Source: CAMLHU01 sp049680185
GTDB taxonomy: Bacteria; Gemmatimonadota; Gemmatimonadetes; Gemmatimonadales; GWC2-71-9
Direction of reading: 5' to 3'
Assembly (NCBI GenBank): GCA_049680185.1
Contig: JBAUHI010000040.1
Coordinates: 1-64,000, forward strand
Length of the DNA stretch: 64,000 bases
Part shown: piece after piece, positions 1 to 9,096 of the stretch
Numbering within the stretch: position 1 is the first letter of the stretch
Layout of the letters: each line of letters opens with the position of its first letter
Translations under genes and position numbers: made by a program
Notes under the pieces: generated by a model
What the model was told of the DNA's origin: nothing
Database searches by the model: none
What the model saw: the letters and a program-made list of their open reading frames with translations, nothing else

Positions 1-38
1 CCCTAACCCCCTCTCCCGTAAGGGAGAGGGGGTTAGGG
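1..38. terminator. Perfect inverted repeat downstream of the efflux operon
   Basis: A 17-base arm at 1-17 is exactly complementary to 22-38 with a GTAA loop. It lies just past the stop of the minus-strand MFS pump gene, so it can serve as its terminator. A related ctctccc/gggagag hairpin recurs at 55269-55291, so this is also a dispersed intergenic element. There is no clear T-run. Confidence 0.6.
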
Positions 39-47
39 GGTGAGGTC

Positions 48-1637
48 TCAGTGCGCCGACCTGCCCCCCGTCACCTTGCCGGTCCGGAAGAGGAGCAGCA
101 GCGGCAAGGCGCAGACGAAGGTGATCCCCATCGTCAGGAAGACCCGTTCGAACGCGATCATCATCGACTGACCCTCGATCACTCGGCCGAGGAGTGCCTG
201 GGCCTGCAGCGCCGCGTGCTGGGCGGAGCCGCCGAGCTGCTGGAACCTGTGCGTGGCGCCGGCGAGCCAGGTGGAGACCCCCGGTCGGTAGACGTTCACG
301 TGGGCCGTGAGCGCGGTCTGGGCCTGCAGCGTGAAGCGGCTGATGAGTGTCGCCGCGATCGCGATCCCGAAGCTGCCGCCCAGCTGTCGTGACAGGTTGA
401 AGAGCCCCGTGCCCTGGGCGAATTGTCGCGGATGCAGATCGGCCACGGCGGCGTTGGTGAGCGGCACGAAGATGAGTCCCAGCCCCACGCCGCGGAGGAC
501 CATCGGCCAGAAGAGGTCGCCCAGGCCGATGTCGAGCGTCAGTCGGGAGTGCAGCCACATCGACCAGAAGACGAGACCTACGCCCGCGGCGATCATGGCC
601 CGCGCGTCGAACTTGGCGACGAACTTCCCCACGAACGCCATCGTGATGGCGCTGGCGATGGCCCCCGGCAGGATGACCTTCCCGGTGTCCCACGCGGTGT
701 AGCCGAGGAGATTCTGCAGCATGATCGGGAGTGCAAAGACGCTGGCGTAGAGCGCAAAGCCGAGCGCCAGCCCGAAGACGACGCCGGCGGTGAGCTGGCG
801 GTTCTTGAGGATGCGCAGGTCGACGATCGGGTGGTCCGCCACCAGCTCCCGCACGATGAACGCCACCACACCGAAACCGGCGAGGACCGACTCGGCGATG
901 ATCTCGGCGGAATCGAACCAGCCCTTGGACTCGCCGCGCTCGAGCAGGACCTGTAGCGCGCCGATCCCCATGATCAGGAACGCCAGACCCCACCAGTCGA
1001 CGGTATCGGCCTGCTCCACCAAGTGCTCCGGCTCGGGCACGTGGCGCCAGGTCATCATGGCGGCCATGATGCCGAGCGGCACGTTGATGTAGAAGATCCA
1101 GGGCCAGTCGAAGTTGTCGGTGATCCACCCGCCGAGGGTCGGGCCCAGCGTCGGACCGACCATCACGCCCATCCCGAAGATGGCCATCGCGGTGCCGCGC
1201 TCGGCCAGCGGGAAGACGTCGAAGAGGATCGCCTGCGCCGTCGAGATCAGGGCGCCGCCGCCGATCCCCTGCACCACGCGCCAGAACACCAGCGACTCGA
1301 GGGTGTGGGCGTTGCCGCAGAAGAAGGACGCGGTGGTGAACAGGATGATCGAGCCGGTGTAGTAGTTGCGCCGACCGAACCGCACCGACAGCCAGCCGGT
1401 GAGGGGGAGGATGATCACGTTCGCGACGATGTACCCGGTGCTGACCCACGCGATCTCATCGAGCGTGGCGCCCAGATTGCCCATCATGTGCGGGATCGCG
1501 ACGTTGACGATGCTCGTGTCCACCAGCTCGAGCATGCTCGCGAGCGTCACCGCAAAGGCGATCAGGTATCGTGCGCCGTAGATGTCGGCGCGGCTCTGCT
1601 CCCGCCGCGCCGGCAACGGCAATGCCATCGTTGCCAT
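48..1637 (-). CDS. DHA2-family MFS multidrug efflux pump (EmrB-like)
   Basis: A proton-driven inner-membrane drug exporter of 529 residues, the usual size for 14-segment DHA2 pumps. The N-terminal third shows LDTSIVNVAIP in the first membrane segment (the DHA2 signature), then a GWLSVRFGRR loop motif and GPTLGPTLGGWI in the fifth segment (antiporter motif C). I chose the ATG at 1637 (MATMALPLP); a longer frame exists upstream but it overlaps the adaptor gene and has low-complexity, unlikely sequence. The start lies 10 bases after the stop of the HlyD-type adaptor, so the two genes are cotranscribed. With the adaptor and TolC-like protein it should form a tripartite pump across both membranes, probably controlled by the TetR gene at the head of the operon. 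The substrate cannot be read from the sequence. Confidence 0.93.
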   Translation of the reverse strand: MATMALPLPARREQSRADIYGARYLIAFAVTLASMLELVDTSIVNVAIPHMMGNLGATLDEIAWVSTGYIVANVIILPLTGWLSVRFGRRNYYTGSIILFTTASFFCGNAHTLESLVFWRVVQGIGGGALISTAQAILFDVFPLAERGTAMAIFGMGVMVGPTLGPTLGGWITDNFDWPWIFYINVPLGIMAAMMTWRHVPEPEHLVEQADTVDWWGLAFLIMGIGALQVLLERGESKGWFDSAEIIAESVLAGFGVVAFIVRELVADHPIVDLRILKNRQLTAGVVFGLALGFALYASVFALPIMLQNLLGYTAWDTGKVILPGAIASAITMAFVGKFVAKFDARAMIAAGVGLVFWSMWLHSRLTLDIGLGDLFWPMVLRGVGLGLIFVPLTNAAVADLHPRQFAQGTGLFNLSRQLGGSFGIAIAATLISRFTLQAQTALTAHVNVYRPGVSTWLAGATHRFQQLGGSAQHAALQAQALLGRVIEGQSMMIAFERVFLTMGITFVCALPLLLLFRTGKVTGGRSAH

Positions 1638-1647
1638 CAGTACGGCC

Positions 1648-2769
1648 TCAGCGGGTGTTGATCTCGGTCTCGACCGACATCCCCGGCCGCAATGGGTGCG
1701 CGGCATCCACACCGCCGTCCACCGCGATCCGTACCGGGATCCGCTGCACGACCTTGGTGAAGTTGCCAGTGGCGTTGTCCGGCGGGATCAGCGCAAAGCG
1801 AGCACCGGTGGCCGGGCTCACGCTCTCCACATGTCCGGTGAAGGTCCGGCCCGGGTAGGCGTCCACGGTGAACTCGACCTTGGCGCCCGGCACCACGCCC
1901 TTCAACTGCGTTTCCTTGAGATTCGCGGTGACCCACACGTCGTGCAGCGGCACCACGGCCATCAGCTGCTGGCCGACCTGGATCAGCTCTCCCGGCTCCA
2001 CCGACCGCTTCGCGATGACACCGTCGAGCGGCGAGGTGATGTGCGTATAGCTCAGCTGGAGCCGCGCGTTGTCGACGGTCGCCTGGGCCGCCGCCAACCG
2101 GGCGTCTGCGCTGGTGAGCGCCGCCGCCGCCGCCGCGACCTGGCTCTCGGCGGCGTTGGCCTGCCGCTGCGCGGTGGTCAGGTTGGCCTGGGCCGCATCG
2201 TAGGTGGCCTGCGCCGCATCGAGTGCCTGAGCGGAGACGATCTGCTGGGCCGCCAGACCCTTCATCCGGTCGAGGTCCTGCGATGCCTTCCGGAAGCCGG
2301 CTTCGGCGGAGATGACCGCACTCGCCGCACTCCCTGACGAGGCGCGGGACGCCTCGAGTTGGGCCTGCGCCTGCCCGGCCCGGCTGCTGCTCCCCGCCTG
2401 TGCCCGCGCCGCCGCCAGGTCCGCTTCGGCCTGGGCCAGCCGGACCGAGAGGTCGCGGCCGTCAAGCACGACGAGGGTGTCGCCGGCTTTGACCGGCTGG
2501 TTGTCCTCGACCCGCACCTCGGAGACGAACGCCGAGACCTTTGGGGCGATCGGCGTGATATGACCGTCGACCTCGGCGTTGTCGGTGCCCTCGTGCGCGC
2601 TTGCGTAGATCAGGTGCTTGACGCCCCACGCAAGGACGACGAGGCCGACGGCGCCGATGATGTAGAACCGGACCCGGCTCTTGGGGGCCGAGGGGCCAGC
2701 GGGAGGCGCGGTCTCAGGGGTGGTGCTCGCGGTCATCGACTGCTCCACAGGAGTGGCGGTGGCGGACAT
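1648..2769 (-). CDS. HlyD/EmrA-type membrane fusion (periplasmic adaptor) protein
   Basis: A 373-residue adaptor that would link the MFS pump to the TolC-like channel. It has a short cytoplasmic N-terminus, one membrane segment at about residues 33-50, a biotinyl-lipoyl half (VEDNQPVKAGDTLVVLDGRD), a long Ala/Gln-rich helical hairpin at about 85-220, and the second lipoyl/beta-barrel part (ITSPLDGVIAKRSVEPGELI, then GAKVEFTVDAYPG). This order and length are typical of EmrA. It lies 35 bases downstream of the TolC-like gene and 10 bases upstream of the pump gene. Assignment to the family is secure; the drug range is unknown. Confidence 0.94.
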   Translation of the reverse strand: MSATATPVEQSMTASTTPETAPPAGPSAPKSRVRFYIIGAVGLVVLAWGVKHLIYASAHEGTDNAEVDGHITPIAPKVSAFVSEVRVEDNQPVKAGDTLVVLDGRDLSVRLAQAEADLAAARAQAGSSSRAGQAQAQLEASRASSGSAASAVISAEAGFRKASQDLDRMKGLAAQQIVSAQALDAAQATYDAAQANLTTAQRQANAAESQVAAAAAALTSADARLAAAQATVDNARLQLSYTHITSPLDGVIAKRSVEPGELIQVGQQLMAVVPLHDVWVTANLKETQLKGVVPGAKVEFTVDAYPGRTFTGHVESVSPATGARFALIPPDNATGNFTKVVQRIPVRIAVDGGVDAAHPLRPGMSVETEINTR

Positions 2770-2804
2770 TGTTCTATGGCTTTCTGTCGGTCGTTACGTG
2801 TGGG

Positions 2805-4124
2805 TCAGGGCATCTGGTCGAGGGCGCCGAGCGCGCGGTACGTCCGCAAGCGCGCGGTGGCGAAGTTCACCTTCGCCTGGATGTAGGCATCGCGGGCCTG
2901 GATGAGGCTCGCCTGCGAATTGCTGGTCTCCACGCTCCCGGCGACGCCCGCCTTGAAGCGCTCTTCGGACTGGGACAGTTCCTGCTCCGACAGGCCCAGC
3001 CGCTGGCTCGCGAGCGCCACCTGGTCGCGGGCGCTCTGCAGGTCGAGGACCGCCGACCGCGCGTCCACTTCCACCTGCTGCAGCTGCGCATGCTCGCGCA
3101 GCGCCTGTGCATCGACCCGGTCACCCGATTCCGCGTAGCGGCGCTGACGCCGGAAGCCGTCGAAGATCGGGACCGTCGCCTTGATGCCGACCTGGTACGT
3201 GCCGTTCATCTTGTCGGTGGCAGTGCCGACGTAGTCGTACGCGCCGAAGAGTCCGAGGGTGGGAAGGGCGTCCCAGAACGTGGCGCGCCGGCCCAAGGTG
3301 GCCACCCGGCTCCGTTCTCTTTCCGCCGCGGCCTCCGGCCGATGCGCCAGGGCGTACGCCACCGCGGAATCCGCGGTCACCGGGATGGTGAGGGCACCGC
3401 CACCCAGCGAATCGGCGAGGGCCAAGGTGGTGTCCGGCCGCAGGTCGAGGGTCTGGGCCAGCTCGATCCGCGAGCGGTCAGCGGTACTCCGCGCCACCAG
3501 CAGTTGGGTCCGCACTGCGGCGGCGTTCACCTCGGCGCGGGTCACATCGATCGCGGCGCTCACCCCTGCCGCCCGGAGCTGCTGCGCCTGGAAGAGCAGG
3601 TCGGCGGCGACGGCGCTGTCGGCCAGACGTGCGCGCACCGTCTCCTCGGCGCTCAGCACCCGGAGGTACGCGAGTCCCGCCGCGGCGCCGGCCTGATCGG
3701 CGGCGGAGCGGGCATCATTCCGCGCGGCACCGGTGGAGTCACGAGCGGCGGCGATGCGGTTGAAGAGGCCGCCGTCAAAGAGGACCTGGGACGCCCGCGC
3801 ATCGAGCGAGTACAGGTTGAAATCGGGTGTGACGATCGGGAATCCGGGGAGGGCGATCCCGAAGGTGGCCAGGTTGTTGGTCTGGCGGGAATAGCCCCCA
3901 TCGGCGTCGAGCGTCGGGAAGAGGTGCCCGGTCTGCTCCGAGGCGCGGAGATCGGCGACGTGGACGCCCAGCCGGGCGAGTGCCGCACCCACGGCGCGCT
4001 CGCGGCCGAGGCGGACCGCCGCAGCCAGCGTGAGCGAGGTCGGTGCAGGGGACGGCGCCTGGGCCTGGAGCGGCAGCGCGGTCAGCGCGGCGATCGCGGC
4101 GAGCGATACGATTCGAATGTGCAT
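2805..4124 (-). CDS. TolC-family outer-membrane efflux protein
   Basis: A 439-residue protein with a Sec signal peptide (MHIRIVSLAAIAALTALPLQAQA). Two long alpha-helical OEP repeats rich in Ala, Arg, Gln and Ser follow, as in TolC. The second repeat contains VEVDARSAVLDLQSARDQV and ends near FKAGVAGSVE. It would form the outer-membrane and periplasmic tunnel of the efflux system encoded by the next two genes. The start at 4124 is chosen because it begins the signal peptide; the open frame continues upstream but only as a shadow of the TetR gene, whose stop lies 7 bases before this start. The C-terminal Asn-Phe-Ala-Thr-Ala segment resembles the usual end of OEP proteins. Confidence 0.92.
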   Translation of the reverse strand: MHIRIVSLAAIAALTALPLQAQAPSPAPTSLTLAAAVRLGRERAVGAALARLGVHVADLRASEQTGHLFPTLDADGGYSRQTNNLATFGIALPGFPIVTPDFNLYSLDARASQVLFDGGLFNRIAAARDSTGAARNDARSAADQAGAAAGLAYLRVLSAEETVRARLADSAVAADLLFQAQQLRAAGVSAAIDVTRAEVNAAAVRTQLLVARSTADRSRIELAQTLDLRPDTTLALADSLGGGALTIPVTADSAVAYALAHRPEAAAERERSRVATLGRRATFWDALPTLGLFGAYDYVGTATDKMNGTYQVGIKATVPIFDGFRRQRRYAESGDRVDAQALREHAQLQQVEVDARSAVLDLQSARDQVALASQRLGLSEQELSQSEERFKAGVAGSVETSNSQASLIQARDAYIQAKVNFATARLRTYRALGALDQMP

Positions 4125-4131
4125 GGTCGGG

Positions 4132-4797
4132 TCAGTGGCCGGGTTCAGCGGGACGGGCAAGGACGCCGTTGAGGAGCAGGTCGACGAGGCCGTCGAAGAC
4201 CTGCTGGTCCGACAGGCGTTCGGTGTCGAGATCGGTGAAGAAGCACTGGGATTGCGCGGCCTGGATGACCAGCATCGGGAGCCCGCGCGGCACGAAGTTG
4301 TTGGCAACGGGGCGGAATTCCCCGGAGGTGATGCCGCGATCGATCACCGTCTCGATGAGCCGGCGCGCCCGGACGATCACCTCGTCATAGTAGAACTTGG
4401 CGATCTCGGGAAAGCACCCGAGCTCCGACACACAGAGTCGGGAGATGCGGACCATCTCGCCCTCGCGCATCAGCTTCCAGTAGCCGCGCACCAGCTCGAC
4501 CATGAGCTCGCGAGCGCTGCCGGTGTAGTCGCGTGCCAGCTCCTCCGCCGTGGCCACCGCCGAGACGATCTTGGCGCGGACCATCTCGCGGAAGAGCGTT
4601 TCCTTGCTGTCGAAATAGAGGTACAGTGTGCCCTTGCTGACGCCCGCTTGGCGGGCGACATCCTCCAACCGGGCCCGGGCAAAGCCGCTCTCGCCGAAGA
4701 CCTTGGCGGCCGCATCGATGATCTCGTCCGGCCGTGCGTCGGGCCGACGGTGCCATTTCGGTGTCTGGATATCAGTAGCCATCATGTTACCCTGCAA
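4132..4797 (-). CDS. TetR-family transcriptional regulator of the efflux operon
   Basis: A 221-residue repressor-type protein. The N-terminal DNA-binding domain is clear: IIDAAAKVFGESGFARARLE followed by the helix-turn-helix DVARQAGVSKGTLYLYFDSK at about residues 45-65. The C-terminal half is the variable ligand-binding domain. It is the first gene of the efflux operon (7 bases to the TolC-like gene), so it probably represses its own transcription and that of the pump, with release by a pump substrate. Starts at 4797, 4785 or 4782 are all possible because Met recurs at positions 1, 5 and 6. The likely promoter lies in the 4800-4860 stretch, which is less GC-rich than its surroundings. Confidence 0.93.
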   Translation of the reverse strand: MQGNMMATDIQTPKWHRRPDARPDEIIDAAAKVFGESGFARARLEDVARQAGVSKGTLYLYFDSKETLFREMVRAKIVSAVATAEELARDYTGSARELMVELVRGYWKLMREGEMVRISRLCVSELGCFPEIAKFYYDEVIVRARRLIETVIDRGITSGEFRPVANNFVPRGLPMLVIQAAQSQCFFTDLDTERLSDQQVFDGLVDLLLNGVLARPAEPGH

Positions 4798-4861
4798 CGA
4801 GTTACTATTTCGTGAAGTCTAATGACTGGGCGGTAATATCTAAATGACCGGTGGGTTAGTC

Positions 4862-5035
4862 AAGGGGGCGTGGGAGAAGGGGGGAGGCGGCGAGAGAAAA
4901 GAGACAACGCAGACCGCGGGGAGGAGAAGACTAGAAGACGAGAAGACGAGGAGAGGAGGCAACGAGGAGGCAAGAGAAGTGAGACAACGCAGATCGCGAT
5001 GAAGAGAATCGGAGGGGAGGGGACGACGCGGCGAG
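4862..5035. repeat. Polypurine tract with internal direct repeat
   Basis: For about 170 bases the plus strand is almost entirely A and G, with short gaag/gagg iterations. The block gagacaacgcaga(c/t)cgcg occurs twice about 79 bases apart (near 4902 and 4981). No gene fits here. It belongs to the 504-base spacer between the TetR gene and the TPR gene. Confidence 0.7.
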
Positions 5036-5059
5036 CGCGGCTTCGATGTCTGCGGAGCA

Positions 5060-5140
5060 GATCCCTCGCTCCGCTCGGGATGACAGCGCTGCCAGCATAA
5101 CGTGACGGGGTGGCCGCAGGCCACCCCCTACGCCCGTCAC
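5060..5140. repeat. Dispersed intergenic repeat and adjacent hairpin
   Basis: The block ccctcgctccgctcgggatg at 5065-5084, with its continuation acagc, recurs at 55370-55394. It is immediately followed by a hairpin in which ggggtggcc (5107-5115) pairs with ggccacccc (5119-5127), flanked by gtgacggg and cccgtcac at 5102 and 5133. Elements of this kind give rise to spurious short proteins containing PERSEG in many genomes; no protein is proposed here. Confidence 0.75.
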
Positions 5141-5149
5141 TCGCCTGTG

Positions 5150-5235
5150 TTGCATGCGCCTGATGCGCCTATTCGCCGCACGAGCCTGATGCGCCTGATG
5201 CGCCTATGCGCCTCATGCGCCTATGCGCCGCCCGC
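5150..5235. repeat. Degenerate short tandem repeats (tgatgcgcc / tatgcgcc)
   Basis: About nine imperfect 8-9 base units of the type (t/c)atgcgcct run up to the region just before the TPR gene. Closely related units recur at 50205-50235 and, inverted, at 50425-50457. No coding potential. Confidence 0.75.
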
Positions 5236-5301
5236 GCCCCTTGCCCCGCTCGGCGCTCGTTCCTAACTTGGACTCACACGCTCGCCAAGGAGCGCCTGCC
5301 G

Positions 5302-6420
5302 ATGTCGGACCCGTTCATGAGTTCCGATGACTACGATGAACAGGCCCACCAGCTGTACAACGAAGGCAGGTACGATGACGCACTAGCGTTGCTGCGCGAA
5401 GGTCTCGCCCTGTACCCCCACGCCGTTGAGCTCCACGTCGGCGTCGCCTATGCTCACCTTGCGCGGGAAGAGTATGCGTGGGCTCGACGTTCGTTCGAGA
5501 CCGCCAACATGCTCGACCCCGATCACGAGGACGCGCTTGCCGGTTTCGGCGAGGTGCTCCTCAAGCTCGGCGCCCCCGACCTGGCCCTCAACCAGTTCGA
5601 GCGCATCCTCCTCCTCGGTTTCTCCGACGACCACGAATTGATGCTGCAGGTCGGCCGCGCGCTCTTCCGCGAAGGGCTGATGCAGTCGGCGCACCGCTTC
5701 TTCGAGCTGGCGGTCGGCGCCCAGCCCGACTCGCCCGAGGCCGCGGCCTGCGTGGGCTACGCCGCCCACCGTCTGGGGCTCGAAAGCCAGGCCATCTACT
5801 GGCTCCGCCGGGCCCTCGAGGAGGATACGGAATACACCGAGGCCCGGATCTACCTCGCCAACATGCTCTACGATCGGGGTGAGTCGGAGGCGGCACTGCA
5901 CCAGCTCGACCGCACCCAGCCCGACGACCACTTCGACGAGCTTGGCCTCTGGCGCTACGTCGAACTGAAGAAGACGATCTACCGGCTCCCCGACGACGAC
6001 CCGGAATTGGCCCCGTGGCTCACCCGGCTCGGTGAAGTGTCAGGAGAACCCGATGGCATCGACATGCTCCTGGCCGAGATCGAGTCGCAACAGCCCGACG
6101 GCACGGTGCGCGATCCGCGCCAGCTCGAGCTCTTCGGCACCCTGCTCACCGAACTGCAGGAAATGCAGAAGCGCCCAGGCGCATCCGAACAGCACCAGGT
6201 GTCGATCTTGAACGGCCATAACTTCCGTGGCACCTGGGAGGAGATCCTCCTCCAGATGAAGGCGGCCGACCAGGAATGGGCCCACGCGTCGCTGGCCGAG
6301 TTCATGGGCTCGATCGCACGGCGCGGCGCCACGGAAACTGGCGTCGTCATCCCGCTCACCGATGCGGAAGCGTTCATCCGCGGCAGCGCCGAGGCCGGGG
6401 TGCTGCGCATCCTGCACTGA
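5302..6420 (+). CDS. Tetratricopeptide-repeat protein
   Basis: A 372-residue protein built largely of TPR units: AHQLYNEGRYDDALALLREG, then LAREEYAWARRSFETANMLD, LGAPDLALNQFERILLLG and later ESEAALHQLDRTQPDD. There is no signal peptide or membrane segment, so a cytoplasmic scaffold or interaction role is likely, but the partner is unknown. The last 100 residues are not obviously TPR. I chose the ATG at 5302 because an AAGGAG ribosome-binding site sits at 5286-5291 and translation upstream would run through repeats. The M16 protease gene starts 21 bases after the stop, so the two are probably cotranscribed. Confidence 0.85.
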   Translation: MSDPFMSSDDYDEQAHQLYNEGRYDDALALLREGLALYPHAVELHVGVAYAHLAREEYAWARRSFETANMLDPDHEDALAGFGEVLLKLGAPDLALNQFERILLLGFSDDHELMLQVGRALFREGLMQSAHRFFELAVGAQPDSPEAAACVGYAAHRLGLESQAIYWLRRALEEDTEYTEARIYLANMLYDRGESEAALHQLDRTQPDDHFDELGLWRYVELKKTIYRLPDDDPELAPWLTRLGEVSGEPDGIDMLLAEIESQQPDGTVRDPRQLELFGTLLTELQEMQKRPGASEQHQVSILNGHNFRGTWEEILLQMKAADQEWAHASLAEFMGSIARRGATETGVVIPLTDAEAFIRGSAEAGVLRILH

Positions 6421-6441
6421 GACGTTCGTTAGTATTCCGGA

Positions 6442-9096
6442 ATGACTCGTCCCGTCGACGCACCCGCTCGTCCCTCCGCTCCGCCATCTGCCCCTTCGAC
6501 CTCCTGGACCAACGGTGTCCGGCGTGAGGTCTTCCCCAACGGCCTGACGGTCCTGGTCCAGCGCGATGACTCCGCACCGGTCGCCGCGGTGGTCACCCAC
6601 GTCCGCGCCGGGTTCCTCGATGAACCCGATGCATGGGCCGGCCTCTCCCACGTGCTCGAGCACATGTTCTTCAAGGGGACCCCCACCCGCGGGGTCGGCG
6701 CCGTCGCTCGGGAGACCAAGGGGCTCGGCGGCTACCTCAACGCCGGCACCGGGTACGACCACACCAGCTACTACGTGGTGGTGCCGGCGCGGAACCTGGC
6801 CGATGCGGTCGACATCCAGGCCGACGCCTTGCAGCGCGCCACGCTCGATCCCGACGAGCTGGCCCGCGAACTCCAGGTGATCATCGAGGAGGCCAAGCGC
6901 AAGCGCGATACGCCGTCTGCGGTCGCCGCGGAGACGCTGCACGAGCTCCTCTTCGATCGCCATCGCATCCGCCGCTGGCGCATCGGCGAGGAGGAGGCGC
7001 TCGCGCGATTCACCGGCACGGAACTCGCCGCCTACTACGCCAGTCGCTACGTCCCCGCGCGCACGATCGTCAGCATCGTCGCGGCGGCGCCGGAGGAGGA
7101 GATGCTCGCCGTTGCCCGGTCGGCGTACGGCGGGTGGCCGGCCCGCGCCGCGGAAGTCCCCGATGGACCCACCGAAGAGCGCCGCACCGGCGTCCGGGCC
7201 CGCACCCTTCGGGGCGATGTGGCCCAGGCCGACGTCATCCTCGGGTGGCGCGGTGTCCCGCCGCTCGATCCCGACGAGGCGGCGCTCGACCTCGCCTCGG
7301 CGGTGCTCGCCACCGGTCGTGGCAGCCGGCTGCACGCGCGGCTCCGCGAGACCGGTATCGCGACCAGCGTTGGTGCCTGGCACTACTCCCAGGGTGATGT
7401 CGGTGTCTTTGCCGTCCACGTTGACGGCGACGCCACCCGCGTGCCGGATATGATCGACGGGATCGCGAACGAGATCGTGCGCCTCTCCCACGACGGCCCG
7501 AGTGCCGCCGACATCGACCGCGCCCGGACGCTCCTCAAGGTGCGCTGGGCCCGGCAGTTCGAGTCCTACGAAGGGCGCGCGTCCGCACTCGCCGGGGCCG
7601 AGGCCCAGGGCGGCATCCGCCTGGTCGACGAGGAGTACGCCCGGATGCTCGCGGTCACCGCAGAAGATGTGCGCCGTGCGGCGGCCAAGTACCTCCTGCC
7701 AGATGCCGTCTCGGCGGTGGCATACCTCCCGCGGAATGCAGGCCAGGACCTCGACGCGGGCCGGCTGCGCCAGGCGTTCGTCGCAGCGCCGATCCCGCCG
7801 CCGCCGCATTCGGAGACCGCCATTCAGGTCCCGGCCGCGCGCCGCGCGAGCGGTCGCACTGTCGCCGGAGTCGATCATGTACGGCTGTCCGGCGCCGACC
7901 TCCTGCTCCGCCGCCGCCCCGGAACACCGCTGATGACGCTCGGCGTCTACTTCCCCCGACAGGGGTGGGAGACCGACACCGACGCGGGGATCGCGGCGCT
8001 CACGATGCGCTCGCTCATCCGTGGCGCCGGCGAGCGAGATGCAGCGCAGCTGGCGCTCGCCTCCGAACGGCTGGGCGGGTCGCTCAATCCTGTCACCAAC
8101 GCCGACTGGGTGGGGCTCGGCCTCACGGCGACCGCGGACCACGCAAGTGCGGCGGCCGCACTGATTCACGACGTACTCATTGCGCCGAAGTTCGATCCTG
8201 CGAGCATCGGCGTGGAGCAGGGGTTGCTCATTGAAGAAGCGCGTCAGCAGGTCGACGACATGGTCCGCTATCCGTTCCAGCTGGCGTTCCGGGGTGCGTT
8301 CGGCGATGAAGGGTACGGATTGCCGGTCGGCGGCACCCTCGAGAGCCTGCCGTCCTTGGACACGACGCGTATCCGGCAGTGGCACAAAGCCAACGTCCTC
8401 GGCGTCCGACCGGTGATCGTGGCCGTAGGCGACGGCGACCTCGGCAGAATGGCGGGCGATCTGGCGGGCGTATTCGGCGACTGGACACCCGAGGCGGCAC
8501 CGGGCCAGCGAGTGCCTCCCACCTGGCAAGTACGTCGTTCGGCTCATCAGAGCGTGGTGACCCGTGACAAGCGCCAGACCGCGATCGCGATGGCGTTCCC
8601 CGGCCCCGAGCGTCGAGCGGCCGATCGGGCCGCTGCGGAAGTGTGGGCGGCGGTGGCGAGCGGGCTGGGCGGCCGACTCTTCGAGGCGCTCCGGGACCGT
8701 CGCTCCTTGGCGTACACCGTGATCGCATCAGCCTGGTCCCGCGCGGCGGGCGGGGCACTCATCACCTATATCGCCACCACGCCGGAGCGCGAGGACGAAG
8801 CGCGCTCGGAGATGCTCAAGGAGCTGGAGAAGTTCACTGCTGCGCCGCCATCGAGCGTCGAACTCACGCAGGCTCAGAATTACCTGGCGGGCCAGGCCGA
8901 GGTGTCGCGTCAGAGCGCGTCGGCGCTGGCCGGCGAGGTGGTGGAAGCGTGGATCGCGGGGCGGGGGCTGGAGGAGCTGGAGGATCCGGGGGCGGAGTAC
9001 CGGGAGGTCAGCGCCGAGGAGGTGCTGGCCGTGGCGCGCGAGCACCTCGATCCGACTCGCCGGGCAGAGGGCGTGGTGCGGGGGAGAACGGGCTGA
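6442..9096 (+). CDS. M16-family zinc protease, two M16 units in one chain
   Basis: An 884-residue pitrilysin/processing-peptidase-family protein. The first half carries the inverted zinc motif HxxEH (SHVLEHMFFKG, about residue 70) and the downstream acidic ligand region VIIEEAKRKRDTPS. The second half (from about residue 475) repeats the fold, including an alignable N-terminal segment, but lacks HxxEH, so it is a non-catalytic unit. This arrangement is a known fusion equivalent of the active/inactive M16 pairs found as neighbouring genes. There is no obvious signal peptide; the protein begins with a Pro/Ser-rich stretch, and the location is uncertain. The role is probably degradation of short peptides or unfolded fragments. 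No downstream gene follows in the operon. Confidence 0.92.
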   Translation: MTRPVDAPARPSAPPSAPSTSWTNGVRREVFPNGLTVLVQRDDSAPVAAVVTHVRAGFLDEPDAWAGLSHVLEHMFFKGTPTRGVGAVARETKGLGGYLNAGTGYDHTSYYVVVPARNLADAVDIQADALQRATLDPDELARELQVIIEEAKRKRDTPSAVAAETLHELLFDRHRIRRWRIGEEEALARFTGTELAAYYASRYVPARTIVSIVAAAPEEEMLAVARSAYGGWPARAAEVPDGPTEERRTGVRARTLRGDVAQADVILGWRGVPPLDPDEAALDLASAVLATGRGSRLHARLRETGIATSVGAWHYSQGDVGVFAVHVDGDATRVPDMIDGIANEIVRLSHDGPSAADIDRARTLLKVRWARQFESYEGRASALAGAEAQGGIRLVDEEYARMLAVTAEDVRRAAAKYLLPDAVSAVAYLPRNAGQDLDAGRLRQAFVAAPIPPPPHSETAIQVPAARRASGRTVAGVDHVRLSGADLLLRRRPGTPLMTLGVYFPRQGWETDTDAGIAALTMRSLIRGAGERDAAQLALASERLGGSLNPVTNADWVGLGLTATADHASAAAALIHDVLIAPKFDPASIGVEQGLLIEEARQQVDDMVRYPFQLAFRGAFGDEGYGLPVGGTLESLPSLDTTRIRQWHKANVLGVRPVIVAVGDGDLGRMAGDLAGVFGDWTPEAAPGQRVPPTWQVRRSAHQSVVTRDKRQTAIAMAFPGPERRAADRAAAEVWAAVASGLGGRLFEALRDRRSLAYTVIASAWSRAAGGALITYIATTPEREDEARSEMLKELEKFTAAPPSSVELTQAQNYLAGQAEVSRQSASALAGEVVEAWIAGRGLEELEDPGAEYREVSAEEVLAVAREHLDPTRRAEGVVRGRTG

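Noticed and set aside
5060..5140. Small protein containing PERSEG
   Set aside because: This is a known spurious translation of an intergenic repeat; the same block occurs at 55370 in another frame context.
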